Source: a virus. From it: DNA of 64,000 nt. The position numbers and the translations under genes are program-made. Location of the stretch: positions 1 through 64,000 of the IMG/VR virus record IMGVR_UViG_3300031951_000083; one strand, given 5' to 3'. Within the stretch, counting starts at the first letter, position 1. Each line of letters opens with the position of its first letter. The notes beneath the pieces were generated by a model, which saw only the letters and a program-made list of their open reading frames with translations, was not told the DNA's origin and ran no database searches. This document shows positions 48,122 through 57,075 of this stretch, piece after piece.

Positions 48122-49122
48122 TTACAGGAGAAATAAAGGTGAGACTCACACCTGAAGCGGTGCTTAAGAAAATATCAGAGTATGATATATTCAGATATTA
48201 CATGCCAGATAAAACCTGGAAAGTGAATCAAGCTACGCTATCTCCATTCAGAAACGAGAGAAACCCATCCTTCGTAATAGGTAACAAGAGAGGTTTTCTG
48301 TCATTCATAGACTTTGGTGACACCTCTAAAAAAGGTGATTGTTTCACGTTCGTAAAGCTTTTGTTCAATCTACGTACCATGGATGATGTCCTGAAGATGA
48401 TTGATAAAGATTTCGGACTAGGGTTTTCAAACAATACCTCCACTGAAAAGTATAAACAAATCGTCAAGGAGTACAAACAGCCTGAAGAGGTTGGTAAGCG
48501 CTACTCTCTTATACAAGTGGTTACACGCAAGTTTACAAACGAAGAATTGGCATATTGGAACCAGTATTACCAGAGCCTTGATGATCTTAGAGCAAACAAC
48601 ATATATGCCATTAAGAAACTCTATCTCAATAGGCAGTTGTTTCATCTGAAGGACACAGAGCTCAGATTTGGTTATTTCTATGATGGACATTGGAAAATCT
48701 ACCGCCCATTTGCTGATAAGAAAAGTAAATGGATCCCCAACAATGTTCCTATTACAGCCATGGATGGTAAGGAAGATATCACTAATTGTAGCATAGCCAT
48801 CATTAATAAGTCCAAGAAAGACTATATGGTGATGAAGAAAGTGTTCCCTTGCTGTTGTGCTGTCCAGAACGAAGGATTGGGTTGTTTCTCTGATGGTAAT
48901 GTTGAATATCTAAAAGCAAACTCTGATAGACAGATACTGAGTTTTGATAGTGACGAAACTGGTGTAAAGAATTCTCTACAGATTACAGAACTCTTTGGTT
49001 TTGAATATACTAACGTCCCACGTAAGTATTTGTCTGAAGGTATCAAAGACTGGGCAGATCTTGCCAAGGCTCACGGACTAAAAGCTGTTGAGTTTCATCT
49101 GAAAGAAAAACAATTGATATGA
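48118..49122 (+). CDS. DnaG-type primase, zinc ligands lost
   Basis: The product is 334 aa. The N-terminal domain has LSPFRNERNPSFVIG (41-55) and FIDFGDTSKKGDCFTFVK, the layout of a CHC2 zinc domain, but the Cys and His zinc ligands are replaced (Ser for the first Cys, Arg for His). The TOPRIM half includes YMVMKKVFPCCCAVQNEG and ILSFDSDETGVKNS, then KDWADL. The gene overlaps the previous one by 4 bases. It should make primers for PolB. A metal-free structural role of the N-terminal domain is inferred. Confidence 0.8.
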   Translation: MITGEIKVRLTPEAVLKKISEYDIFRYYMPDKTWKVNQATLSPFRNERNPSFVIGNKRGFLSFIDFGDTSKKGDCFTFVKLLFNLRTMDDVLKMIDKDFGLGFSNNTSTEKYKQIVKEYKQPEEVGKRYSLIQVVTRKFTNEELAYWNQYYQSLDDLRANNIYAIKKLYLNRQLFHLKDTELRFGYFYDGHWKIYRPFADKKSKWIPNNVPITAMDGKEDITNCSIAIINKSKKDYMVMKKVFPCCCAVQNEGLGCFSDGNVEYLKANSDRQILSFDSDETGVKNSLQITELFGFEYTNVPRKYLSEGIKDWADLAKAHGLKAVEFHLKEKQLI

Positions 49123-49343
49123 AGGACTTAGAAAATCTCAAGAAAGAAATCGGTTTCAACATTGAATGGTTGGAAACAAGTGAAGGAGATGTAATAGAAT
49201 GCATCTCTATCGAGAATCTGGAAGGGGCACTTTCCAGATTTTTTGGTAAAAGAATATCCCTCAATCCTGATCAAGAGGAATCGGTTGAGGAAGAGAAACC
49301 AAAGTTTAAACAGTTAGAAATGTTTCAAGATGGATTGGAGTAA
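49119..49343 (+). CDS. small protein with clamp-binding-like tail
   Basis: The product is 74 aa. It ends KFKQLEMFQDGLE, where QLEMF resembles the pentapeptide by which proteins bind the bacterial sliding clamp. The rest (NLKKEIGFNIEWLETSEGDV) is mixed and acidic. It overlaps the primase (ATGA) and UDG-like gene (14 bases). It might tether or block the host clamp. Motif seen; role inferred. Confidence 0.58.
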   Translation: MKDLENLKKEIGFNIEWLETSEGDVIECISIENLEGALSRFFGKRISLNPDQEESVEEEKPKFKQLEMFQDGLE

Positions 49344-50052
49344 ATTCAGTGACAAGTTTGATGAGAGTTGGCATGATAAGGTGAGACCTTTTATTGAGAG
49401 CGAAGAGTGTGACAAGATTTATGAATTCCTCAAGAAGGAATCTAAAAGAGGGAAGAAGATTGCTCCTCTATCTGCAAACACTTACAGAGCTTTCAAGGAA
49501 ACATCTCTAACCAATCTCAAGGTGATATTGCTAGGCATGTGCCCCTATCACACAATGACTTATACAGGAGAATATGTAGCAGATGGTTTGCTCATGGGTT
49601 GTTCTGTAACAAACAGGATGCAGCCCTCTCTGGAACAGTTCTATGGAGCTATTGAAAGAGAACTCTATGATGGACTAGATCTCAAGCATTATAAAACTCC
49701 AGACGTAAGCTATCTAGCTTCCCAGGGTGTACTAATGCTTAACGCAGCTCTTACAACAGAAATCAATAAGGCAGGCTCACATATGGCTTTATGGGAACCT
49801 TTCACCAAGTATTTCTTTGAAGAGATGATTGCTACAGCAGGCGTACCTATTATATTTCTAGGTAAGGAAGCAGCAAAATATGAGAAGTATGTAGCACCTT
49901 TTACATGGTCATTTAAACTCAGTCACCCTGCATCAGCAGCTTACAAGAATACTGACTGGGATAGTGAAGGAGTGTTCAAGAAAGTAAACAACATTCTTAA
50001 ACAGAACAACGGTTATGAAATTAGCTGGTTGTGCGAAGAAGCCCCGTTTTAA
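49330..50052 (+). CDS. uracil-DNA glycosylase-like protein, catalytic Asp replaced
   Basis: The product is 240 aa of the family 1 UDG fold: motif 1 LLGMCPYH (67-74), GVLMLNAALTT, and the leucine-loop region LSHPASAAYK followed by DWDSEGVFKKVN. In family 1 the water-activating residue is the Asp of GQDPYH; here it is Cys (71), with Met at the Gln position. The loop His of HPxS is kept. A UDG-like gene is part of the crAss-like set, so this may be a binding rather than a cleaving protein. Confidence 0.8.
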   Translation: MDWSKFSDKFDESWHDKVRPFIESEECDKIYEFLKKESKRGKKIAPLSANTYRAFKETSLTNLKVILLGMCPYHTMTYTGEYVADGLLMGCSVTNRMQPSLEQFYGAIERELYDGLDLKHYKTPDVSYLASQGVLMLNAALTTEINKAGSHMALWEPFTKYFFEEMIATAGVPIIFLGKEAAKYEKYVAPFTWSFKLSHPASAAYKNTDWDSEGVFKKVNNILKQNNGYEISWLCEEAPF

Positions 50053-50054
50053 TT

Positions 50055-50369
50055 ATGCTAGTCAAAATTGAAGATCTGAAGATAGGTGATGAGATACTCA
50101 TTGGTGCTAACAGTAATGTTATGCGTGCAAGAGTGATGAGAGATCCAAGACCAATGAAAACTCAACCTAGTTATGCAAATCCAGGTGAAACTTTCTACAC
50201 ATCACTCTTACTTGAAGTGATACTTGTAGCAAAAGTTTACACATACAAATTTGCTAACAAAGTGCACACATATACAAAGAAGACATATATGTGCGAGGGT
50301 GAATACAATCATCAAAAGAGAGTGGATCTGAATCGTAAAAACATTTGGTTACTTGAAAAAAAAGTATAA
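50055..50369 (+). CDS. small beta-rich protein, unknown
   Basis: The product is 104 aa from the ATG at 50055. MLVKIEDLKIGDEILIGANS, then KVHTYTKKTYMCEGEYNHQK. The LKIGDEILI start is shared by the next gene (KVEIGDFVIIA), so the two may be paralogues. Function unknown. Confidence 0.55.
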   Translation: MLVKIEDLKIGDEILIGANSNVMRARVMRDPRPMKTQPSYANPGETFYTSLLLEVILVAKVYTYKFANKVHTYTKKTYMCEGEYNHQKRVDLNRKNIWLLEKKV

Positions 50370-50372
50370 TAT

Positions 50373-50750
50373 ATGGAAATCAACGGTCTTAAAGTAGAAA
50401 TTGGAGACTTTGTAATCATTGCTTGTGACAACCATTTATATTATGGTTGGGTTGCAGGAACAGGTGTTGGTAACAGCACATTGCAGTTTTACACAGTTCC
50501 AGTTGTTAATGCCACTGCAAAAAGTTATGAAGACTGGAAACTAAATCTTGATACTACCACCTATTTGGGACGTAGATTCTCTAAAGGATTCACTGTCAAA
50601 AGTCTCTACAAAACCTACATAAACACAGTGGGTAATTGGAGAGTGATGGTGGTAAAAGAACCAGACCTACTGTTTGCAGATGAAGAAAAAAATGAAGCAT
50701 ACATTAAAGCAAAAGAAACATTAATCAAGTTAAATTTCCTCAAATCATGA
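50373..50750 (+). CDS. small beta-rich protein, unknown
   Basis: The product is 125 aa: INGLKVEIGDFVIIACDNHL, then TYLGRRFSKGFTVKSLYKTY. It is followed by the rIIA-like gene with an ATGA-type overlap. Function unknown. Confidence 0.55.
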   Translation: MEINGLKVEIGDFVIIACDNHLYYGWVAGTGVGNSTLQFYTVPVVNATAKSYEDWKLNLDTTTYLGRRFSKGFTVKSLYKTYINTVGNWRVMVVKEPDLLFADEEKNEAYIKAKETLIKLNFLKS

Positions 50751-53080
50751 TTTTAGAAAAACAAACCGAAGCGTTAGTACATCAAGAAGGCGAAACACAG
50801 GAATCAATTAGCATGTCCCTAGACTTAGATTCTGCTCAGATTTTGATGCAGATGTTAAGTAAGAATCTCTATTCAGATTCGATAGGCTCTACTATCCGTG
50901 AGTGTGCAAGTAATGCACTGGATAGTCACAGAAGAGCTGGTGTGGACGAACCAATTATTGTTTCCTTACAAAAAAACCAAGAGGACAACTTTGAGTTCTC
51001 TGTAGAAGATTTTGGTACTGGTTTAGATGCTGAAGACGTAAAGAATATTATCAGCAAATATGGTAAGTCTACCAAACGTAACAGTGCTAACGAGTTAGGT
51101 ATGATGGGCTTAGGTTTCAAGGCACCATTAGCATATTCTTCCAGCTTCTACTTTGTGTGTCGTAAGGATGGTATGGAGCGCAAGTATATGATGTATGAAG
51201 GTGAAGATGTGAACACAATTGACCTTCTGTATGAAACTCCCACTACAGAACGCAATGGTGTGAAGGTGATTGTTCCTATTGATTACAGTGACCGTTACAT
51301 ATTCAGAAACAAGATCAGAGAGCAGCTTGCTTATTTTGAGAATGTTTACTTCAATGCAGAAGCTATTGATAATGATTTCTCTATTATTCGTAGTGAACAT
51401 TTTCAATTTTCAGAACTGGCTAGTGATTCAAGCTTACACATCTGTTTGGATAATGTGTATTATCCTTTAGATTTCAATAAGCTGGAGATCTCTAGAATCT
51501 ACATTCCTGTTGCACTTCGTTTCAGTCTTACAGATGGTATCTATCCCACTCCAAACCGAGAGTCTATTAGATATACACAAGAAGCTAAAGACATCATTCT
51601 CAACAAGTTATCCTTGATGGCTAATTATTTTGTCGAAAAGTATAATGCCTCTGTGGAAAATTGTAAAGACGTTCCTACAATAGTTGATTATTTAACAAGT
51701 AGCTATCGTTATGTCAATCTATCAGAATCAAGGAGATATGACATTAGTAATATAATGCAATATGCTAGTGTTAAGATGATTGTACCAAAGCTTGATGGTA
51801 TAGAACTCTTTGATATAGAAAGACTTGGTAAGATTCAGGAGTATGTCTTAGATGAATATGCTCCTAAATTCTTTGTAGATGGTAAAAGAATAAGACAGGC
51901 CAAGCACTATTACAGACCTACAGCAATTAAGAGTCTTCCAGAGAGAGTTTACATCTACAGTGGGGATAAATTGCCTGGTATAATGAAAGACTATATCAAG
52001 CATCTTCAGAGGTCTTACACAAATGAAGCAATGATTGTCAAGAAGACAAAGGAATTTAAGCTTTACGGTAAAAAGTTTACAAGTGGTGAATATGATAACT
52101 ATCACAGAATCATTGGATTAGGAGCATATCCTAAGCATCAATGGAGACAAGTTATCAAAGAGTTTCAGCACATTGTCAAGCTTCTCTCAGACAATTTTAT
52201 TGATATAGATAAGCTGGAGATTCCTCAAGAGTTCATTGATATGCGTAAAGCAATGAGAGCTCCTTCAGTTAGTCGTGTTAAGGTTACATCCTCAGGACAA
52301 ACAGTAAGACGCACCAAGCTGAAAGGTGAGATGATCTGTAAAGTGGCTGAAGATTTGGAACGCTGGGTAGATGGTAAGAATTGTAAATGGGTGAGTAAGA
52401 CTTTCCAGATGGAAAACTTCCACAAGAATAATTTTATCCTGGTGTATGGTAGTCAGGAGGAGGTTGAAAAGATGGACAAGTGGTACAAAGCTACAAAAGG
52501 AACAAGAGTTCGCTTTGCTGTTCTTAGTGATCGTGAGATGAAAGTAGCAAAAGGAATCAATTTACATAACTTGATGTCATTCAGTAAATTTATGGAAGGA
52601 AAGAATAAGCCTTTTCAGAGAATAGCAACAGCCTGTCTAATTGATAAACTGATGTATGAACACAGACACTTGTTCTCAGAAAAAAATGAACTCTGTAGCA
52701 TTTCTAAAAGTTTACATGAGATGATTAATGGAATGGAGAGTTATAGAGATAAACATTTCAAAAACGTAAACGATGATGTTAGAAATATCATCATTGATTA
52801 TGCTAAAGAAGTGAATGCTTTCGATCCTTCCATCTATGATGACTGTAAAAAAGTGGAAGAAATTTCTAAGAAGTTTCCGTTTATTAACGTAATTTTAGGA
52901 GAGCTTCCACATTATAATTCTGAAAGAAAAAATGTTTTGTTGGCTGCATTAGTAGATCTCTTGAAGTATCATAAACATAGAATTAATTGGGAGAACTACA
53001 AAATTGTATTGAATGAAGATGCTCCTTTGCAAGAAACATTAACAGAAGACACAATAGAAGTGTTAGAAAATCAAGATTAA
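50747..53080 (+). CDS. rIIA-like protein with GHKL ATPase domain
   Basis: The product is 777 aa. The N terminus carries a GHKL-type ATPase: TIRECASNALDSHRRAG (N box), VEDFGTGLDAEDV (G1 box), GMMGLGFKAPLAYSSS (G2 lid). This layout followed by a long C-terminal region is that of T4 rIIA-like proteins. It is paired with an rIIB-like gene, as in T4. In T4 the pair counters prophage-based exclusion; here the role is presumed similar. Confidence 0.8.
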   Translation: MILEKQTEALVHQEGETQESISMSLDLDSAQILMQMLSKNLYSDSIGSTIRECASNALDSHRRAGVDEPIIVSLQKNQEDNFEFSVEDFGTGLDAEDVKNIISKYGKSTKRNSANELGMMGLGFKAPLAYSSSFYFVCRKDGMERKYMMYEGEDVNTIDLLYETPTTERNGVKVIVPIDYSDRYIFRNKIREQLAYFENVYFNAEAIDNDFSIIRSEHFQFSELASDSSLHICLDNVYYPLDFNKLEISRIYIPVALRFSLTDGIYPTPNRESIRYTQEAKDIILNKLSLMANYFVEKYNASVENCKDVPTIVDYLTSSYRYVNLSESRRYDISNIMQYASVKMIVPKLDGIELFDIERLGKIQEYVLDEYAPKFFVDGKRIRQAKHYYRPTAIKSLPERVYIYSGDKLPGIMKDYIKHLQRSYTNEAMIVKKTKEFKLYGKKFTSGEYDNYHRIIGLGAYPKHQWRQVIKEFQHIVKLLSDNFIDIDKLEIPQEFIDMRKAMRAPSVSRVKVTSSGQTVRRTKLKGEMICKVAEDLERWVDGKNCKWVSKTFQMENFHKNNFILVYGSQEEVEKMDKWYKATKGTRVRFAVLSDREMKVAKGINLHNLMSFSKFMEGKNKPFQRIATACLIDKLMYEHRHLFSEKNELCSISKSLHEMINGMESYRDKHFKNVNDDVRNIIIDYAKEVNAFDPSIYDDCKKVEEISKKFPFINVILGELPHYNSERKNVLLAALVDLLKYHKHRINWENYKIVLNEDAPLQETLTEDTIEVLENQD

Positions 53081-53089
53081 TCACAAAAA

Positions 53090-53112
53090 AAGGGGGACTA
53101 GTTCCCCCTTCT
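53090..53112 (+). terminator. hairpin between rIIA-like and rIIB-like genes
   Basis: AAGGGGGA pairs with TTCCCCCTT around ACTAG (53090-53110), followed by CTTAAA. It may attenuate rather than stop transcription of the rIIB-like gene. Confidence 0.7.
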
Positions 53113-53127
53113 TAAAAACCCAATCGT

Positions 53128-54510
53128 ATGAGTATTTTTAGTTTGAACTGGTTCAAGTCAAAAAGACAAAAGCAAATCCAAGAGTTACAAGAAGAACTGA
53201 AACTGAAACGCTTACAAGAAGAGCTATCAAAAACACAGGGACCTTCTGTTCCACCAGTAAGAGAAAGTGAAAAGCCTTACAAGAAAATCAAGTTGGTAAA
53301 CAAGGTGTTAACAATTGTTCTTCAAGACGGTAGCATTTTGTCAAAAATGAAAGCTACTGAAGAAGATTTCAAAGAAGCAAGAGAAGCAACTTCTGAGAAA
53401 CAACTTCTGGCTATTGTAGCAACTCCAGAACTTGTTGCTGAAAGACAGAAGCAAGAAGAGCAAGTGAGTAAAATGAAAGCCATTCAAAAAGGCATTGAGG
53501 TGTTAAAGAATACTAATGATTTCAGAGTGGAAGACAATGTTGTTTATCTGAAAGGAATCAACAGAAGCCTGCCTCAATTACTTGTGGAAGAATTCATTCG
53601 TATTGTAGACAGCCACGAAAATTGTCCTAATGGAGATTTGCAAGCAGCTTTAAATGAAGATGAAAAGTATCAATCGCTTAAGCGCTTCTTTATGTGGTGT
53701 TGCCTTAACCCACGTGCAGAGGTGGCAAATGAGCTATATCGTTTCTTGACAGAGAACAGTTTCCGCATCACCAAGCAGGGCTTCTTTGTAGCATTGAGGA
53801 ACGTAGTAACACTTCGTTCAGACAATGAGTTGGTTCAGTTTGTCAGCAATTCCTACAACAAGATTAAAGCTGTATGGAAAAAGAAGCCAGATGATTATTT
53901 TGTTATTCAGAACGAAAAGAATGAGTACGTTCTCACCACTGTTAATAATCCCACTGGTGATAACAAGATGATCGGTAATCTTACACAGCTTTATTTGGAC
54001 TTGCCAAACATGGCTGAGAACAGATTTACAGATGATTGGACCAAGACTTTTGACATCAGAGTGGGCAGAGTGGTGAACATGCCTATGGAAGAATGTAATT
54101 GGAGCACACAGGATTGTGCTGCTGCAGGTTTACATTTCACTGCTAATGAGATTCACTATGTAGGATGTGGTGACCAATCTGTTTTAGTCCTCATTAACCC
54201 AATGAAGGTGGTTGGTATTGGTCATTTTAAGGGTAGATGCTATGAGTATTTACCAATCATGACTGTTCCACGTGATGAAGCTACACAAATCTTGCATGAT
54301 TTGGACTTTGACACACTGGAGCTGGATGAAGATTATGCTATCCGTGAATTGGAAGACTTAGCTGAAAAAGCTAAAGCTGGTTTTGTAGCAGAAACTAGTA
54401 AACATTCATTCAATCTCCCTCATATTTCAACTGCAGAAATTAACAACATTGTTCTGAAGCTTGATGATATAAAGAAAGAGATTAGCAAGAGAGTCGTTTC
54501 TTTGGACTAA
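53128..54510 (+). CDS. rIIB-like protein
   Basis: The product is 460 aa. The N-terminal helical part (KRQKQIQELQEELKLKRLQE) is followed by a region with LPQLLVEEFIRIVDSHENCP, and the C-terminal block NWSTQDCAAAGLHFTANEIH followed by VLVLINPMKVVGIGHFKGRC YE-type ending, which is like T4 rIIB (GLH ... VxVxPxxVVxIP ... K). It lies right after the rIIA-like gene. The pair presumably acts together. Confidence 0.78.
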   Translation: MSIFSLNWFKSKRQKQIQELQEELKLKRLQEELSKTQGPSVPPVRESEKPYKKIKLVNKVLTIVLQDGSILSKMKATEEDFKEAREATSEKQLLAIVATPELVAERQKQEEQVSKMKAIQKGIEVLKNTNDFRVEDNVVYLKGINRSLPQLLVEEFIRIVDSHENCPNGDLQAALNEDEKYQSLKRFFMWCCLNPRAEVANELYRFLTENSFRITKQGFFVALRNVVTLRSDNELVQFVSNSYNKIKAVWKKKPDDYFVIQNEKNEYVLTTVNNPTGDNKMIGNLTQLYLDLPNMAENRFTDDWTKTFDIRVGRVVNMPMEECNWSTQDCAAAGLHFTANEIHYVGCGDQSVLVLINPMKVVGIGHFKGRCYEYLPIMTVPRDEATQILHDLDFDTLELDEDYAIRELEDLAEKAKAGFVAETSKHSFNLPHISTAEINNIVLKLDDIKKEISKRVVSLD

Positions 54511-54518
54511 TTTAACTA

Positions 54519-55017
54519 GGGTTGTCACAAATTATAACAATTCATTAACATATTTTTGTGACAAAATTGCGACAAGTTACATATATTTACTGCATGAAAA
54601 CATGTAGTAAATGTAAAATAGAAAAGTCTTTATCAGATTTCCATAATGTCAAGAATGGTAAGTTTGGTAAACATCATTATTGTAAAGATTGTATGTCTGC
54701 TCATAAAAAACAGACATACAATTACAATAATGCTTTCAATCGTAGACTTCGCAAGTCTTATAACTTAACATTAGATGAACTAAAATCTATGCATCATTCA
54801 CAGAATAAAAAATGTAAAATCTGTGGTGATGTTTATGAAGATGTTAGTAAACATGGCGGATTATATATTGATCATTGCCATTCATCTGGAAAAGTTAGAG
54901 GTCTTCTATGTGCAAAATGTAATCAATTACTAGGTGCATGTAGAGATGATGTTGCAATTTTACAGTCAGCAATTGACTACTTAAATTCACAAAAATAGAA
55001 TAAATTTGTGACAGCCC
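54519..55017 (+). repeat. 15-base inverted repeats flanking an HNH gene (split terminator)
   Basis: GGGTTGTCACAAATT (54519-54533) and AATTTGTGACAGCCC (55003-55017) are inverse copies differing at one base. The right copy is followed by TTTTTATTA. Together they would make an intrinsic terminator for the rIIB-like gene with the HNH gene in its loop. A third partial copy, TTTTTGTGACAAAATT, lies at about 54554-54570 and can pair with the left copy instead. Confidence 0.7.
54594..54998 (+). CDS. HNH endonuclease, endonuclease VII family
   Basis: The product is 134 aa from the ATG at 54594; the earlier in-frame start at 54558 lies within the repeat region. It has CSKCKIEKSLSDFH, a CKDCMSAHKK pair, CKICGDVY, then LYIDHCHSSGKVRGLLCAKC with NQLLGACRDD, the treble-clef HNH core with zinc Cys pairs. 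Members are often free-standing homing endonucleases. The gene is bracketed by inverted repeats, supporting late insertion. Confidence 0.85.
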   Translation: MKTCSKCKIEKSLSDFHNVKNGKFGKHHYCKDCMSAHKKQTYNYNNAFNRRLRKSYNLTLDELKSMHHSQNKKCKICGDVYEDVSKHGGLYIDHCHSSGKVRGLLCAKCNQLLGACRDDVAILQSAIDYLNSQK

Positions 55018-55032
55018 TTTTTATTATAGCAT

Positions 55033-55425
55033 ATGAAAACAAGAAAGAAACGAGTGTCTAAGCCTAGAGTGGTCCGCACTAGAAATGCTGGAACAATGAC
55101 TGAAAGTGGATTTTGGTCATTCATACGCAGCGCTCTTAGGCAGAAAAGTAGATTTTGGAAACCTATATTACAAGCAAAGCTTGCAGCTCGTAGAGTCTAT
55201 AAAGGACCCAATAAGAGACAAAAGTTTGAATATCAATGTAATGAATGTAAGAATTGGTTTCCAGAGAAGCATATTAACGTGGACCATATTGTTCCCGCAG
55301 GTAGTTTAAGTTGTTCAGCAGATCTTCCAGGATTTGTAGATCGTCTATTCTGTGAACAGGACAATCTTCAAGTGATGTGTGAGAAATGCCATGACAAGAA
55401 AACGAAAGCAGAAAAAACCAAATAG
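55033..55425 (+). CDS. HNH nuclease, second
   Basis: The product is 130 aa. After a very basic start (KTRKKRVSKPRVVRTRNAGT) come YQCNECKNWF, VDHIVPAGSL and EQDNLQVMCEKCHDKKTKAE, the HNH pattern with two CxxC pairs. Unlike the first nuclease it is of a kind conserved in many phages at replication loci, so it may serve recombination or packaging rather than homing. It starts 15 bases after the split terminator. Confidence 0.82.
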   Translation: MKTRKKRVSKPRVVRTRNAGTMTESGFWSFIRSALRQKSRFWKPILQAKLAARRVYKGPNKRQKFEYQCNECKNWFPEKHINVDHIVPAGSLSCSADLPGFVDRLFCEQDNLQVMCEKCHDKKTKAEKTK

Positions 55426-55427
55426 TT

Positions 55428-55784
55428 ATGTATGGTAATTTTGAACTAATCGTAGAGGGCAAAGAGCTCACCTACGTACTATCAGCACTCTTTGAACCAA
55501 AGACTAAGTCTTATCACATGCCATCTTTCATAGCCTATAGAGACTATGGAATGACATATGAGAAAGATATATTCTACTGGGACAATGATTCCTACCTACA
55601 TGATACCTTTTACAAGAAAGTGATCATGCCATGGTACTTAAATCAAAAGATTGTTGATCCAGAGGAATTTGCTGAATTCATTGATAATGAAGGTGTTAGC
55701 ATTAAGGATATTGGCTTAATTGCAGAAATGTTCCAAAAAGCTGATGAGTTAGGATTATTTTATGAACATCAAAAATCAAGCTAA
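55428..55784 (+). CDS. conserved phage protein, unknown
   Basis: The product is 118 aa: YGNFELIVEGKELTYVLSAL, then DISYWDNDSYLHD-type segment (FYWDNDSYLHDTFYKKVI) and a helical end. The next gene starts within its stop codon. Function unknown. Confidence 0.6.
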   Translation: MYGNFELIVEGKELTYVLSALFEPKTKSYHMPSFIAYRDYGMTYEKDIFYWDNDSYLHDTFYKKVIMPWYLNQKIVDPEEFAEFIDNEGVSIKDIGLIAEMFQKADELGLFYEHQKSS

Positions 55785-56032
55785 TGGATAATAAAGAAGA
55801 GGTTAATCAAATAGTGATTAACAAAGAACCCTCATTTACAGAGGTGTGGCATGAAGGATATATTGAATCCAAAGGAGAACGTCATTACTTCTGGCTTATT
55901 GATCCTCAGGGTACAGATCCTAGGGGGAATGAATATGCTCCAGAGGTTAGATGGTTCTTTGCCAGGGTGCCACGTGAAGTTAGAGTTATGTACAATTCAA
56001 TTATCGAAGCATTTAAACAAACCAAAAAATGA
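55784..56032 (+). CDS. conserved small phage protein, unknown
   Basis: The product is 82 aa: FTEVWHEGYIESKGERHYFW, then EYAPEVRWFFARVPREVRVM, IEAFKQTKK. ATGA overlap with the nuclease gene suggests it works with it. Function unknown. Confidence 0.6.
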   Translation: MDNKEEVNQIVINKEPSFTEVWHEGYIESKGERHYFWLIDPQGTDPRGNEYAPEVRWFFARVPREVRVMYNSIIEAFKQTKK

Positions 56033-57075
56033 TCACAGGAGAAGTAAAAACAGAAGCACTCTATCGTGCAAAAGCAATTGATAGCTCGTCCAGCTTGAAG
56101 GAATTCAGCATGGACAGAAAGAAGTATTACAAAAAGTATATCCTTGGTGAAAACATAGAGGATAAAGAGAATCAAGCAGCCACAATGGGCAAGATTGTAG
56201 AAACCTTACTGATGGAACCAGAGTTGTTTGACCAGAAGTTCTACATGTCAGCATGTATAAGTGCACCTACAGGATTGATGCTTGCATTTGTTGAAGCATT
56301 GTACAAGTTTACCAGAGAGGCTACAGATGAAGATGGTAATGTTACCAGAAGCTTTGAGGAAATCTCTAAGGATGCATATGCAGAATCTGGTTTCAAAATC
56401 AAGTATGATGCAGTGATTGGTAAGTTTGCAGGATCTGATGCAGAAATCTACTATAATGAAATCCGCAAGGTGAGAACCATGGGTCTTACAGTGGTGACAG
56501 CAGAAGATGTAAACACTGCAGAGAAGATTGTAGAAGAGCTGCGTAACAATCCTGTTACCAAGGATGTAGTGAATCTGGTGAGCAGTGCTAGATATACAGT
56601 GCACAATCAGCTTCAAGTGGAAGGTTATACACTGGACCACCATGAGTTTAAAAGCATGATGGATAAGGTGGTTATTGACCATGAGGAAAAAACAGTGCAG
56701 GTATATGATCTTAAGTGCACATGGTCTGTAGAGAATTTCTTGGAAGAATACTATCTCTACCGCAGAGCATATATTCAAGCTTTATTGTATTACAAAGCTG
56801 CAATTCACTACATGAACAATACACCAGAGATCAGAGGCTATCGTGTAGAACCTCCAAAGTTCATTGTTTGTGACAGTACAAACTATTACAATCCACTGAT
56901 TTATACTCTCTCTGATAAAGATTTGGAGAATGCCTATAACGGTTTCACTCATAAGAATAGGGAGTATAAAGGTGTAGCTACGCTTATTAAGGATTTACAA
57001 TGGGCCATTGAAAACAACACATGGAACATATCTAGAGAAAATAGTATGAATAACGGATTGGTAAACATTATGTAA
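56029..57075 (+). CDS. PD-(D/E)XK nuclease (crAss-like exonuclease)
   Basis: The product is 348 aa. Core motif: FKSMMDKVVIDHEEKTVQVY followed by DLKCTWS (Asp near 208, DxK near 222), the PD-(D/E)XK layout, plus a helical Tyr-rich YYLYRRAYIQALLYYKAA typical of RecB-like nucleases. The N-terminal SSSLKEFSMDRKKYYKKYIL is like lambda-exonuclease-type enzymes that load on DNA ends. With the ATPase and SSB it can form a recombination set. Confidence 0.78.
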   Translation: MITGEVKTEALYRAKAIDSSSSLKEFSMDRKKYYKKYILGENIEDKENQAATMGKIVETLLMEPELFDQKFYMSACISAPTGLMLAFVEALYKFTREATDEDGNVTRSFEEISKDAYAESGFKIKYDAVIGKFAGSDAEIYYNEIRKVRTMGLTVVTAEDVNTAEKIVEELRNNPVTKDVVNLVSSARYTVHNQLQVEGYTLDHHEFKSMMDKVVIDHEEKTVQVYDLKCTWSVENFLEEYYLYRRAYIQALLYYKAAIHYMNNTPEIRGYRVEPPKFIVCDSTNYYNPLIYTLSDKDLENAYNGFTHKNREYKGVATLIKDLQWAIENNTWNISRENSMNNGLVNIM

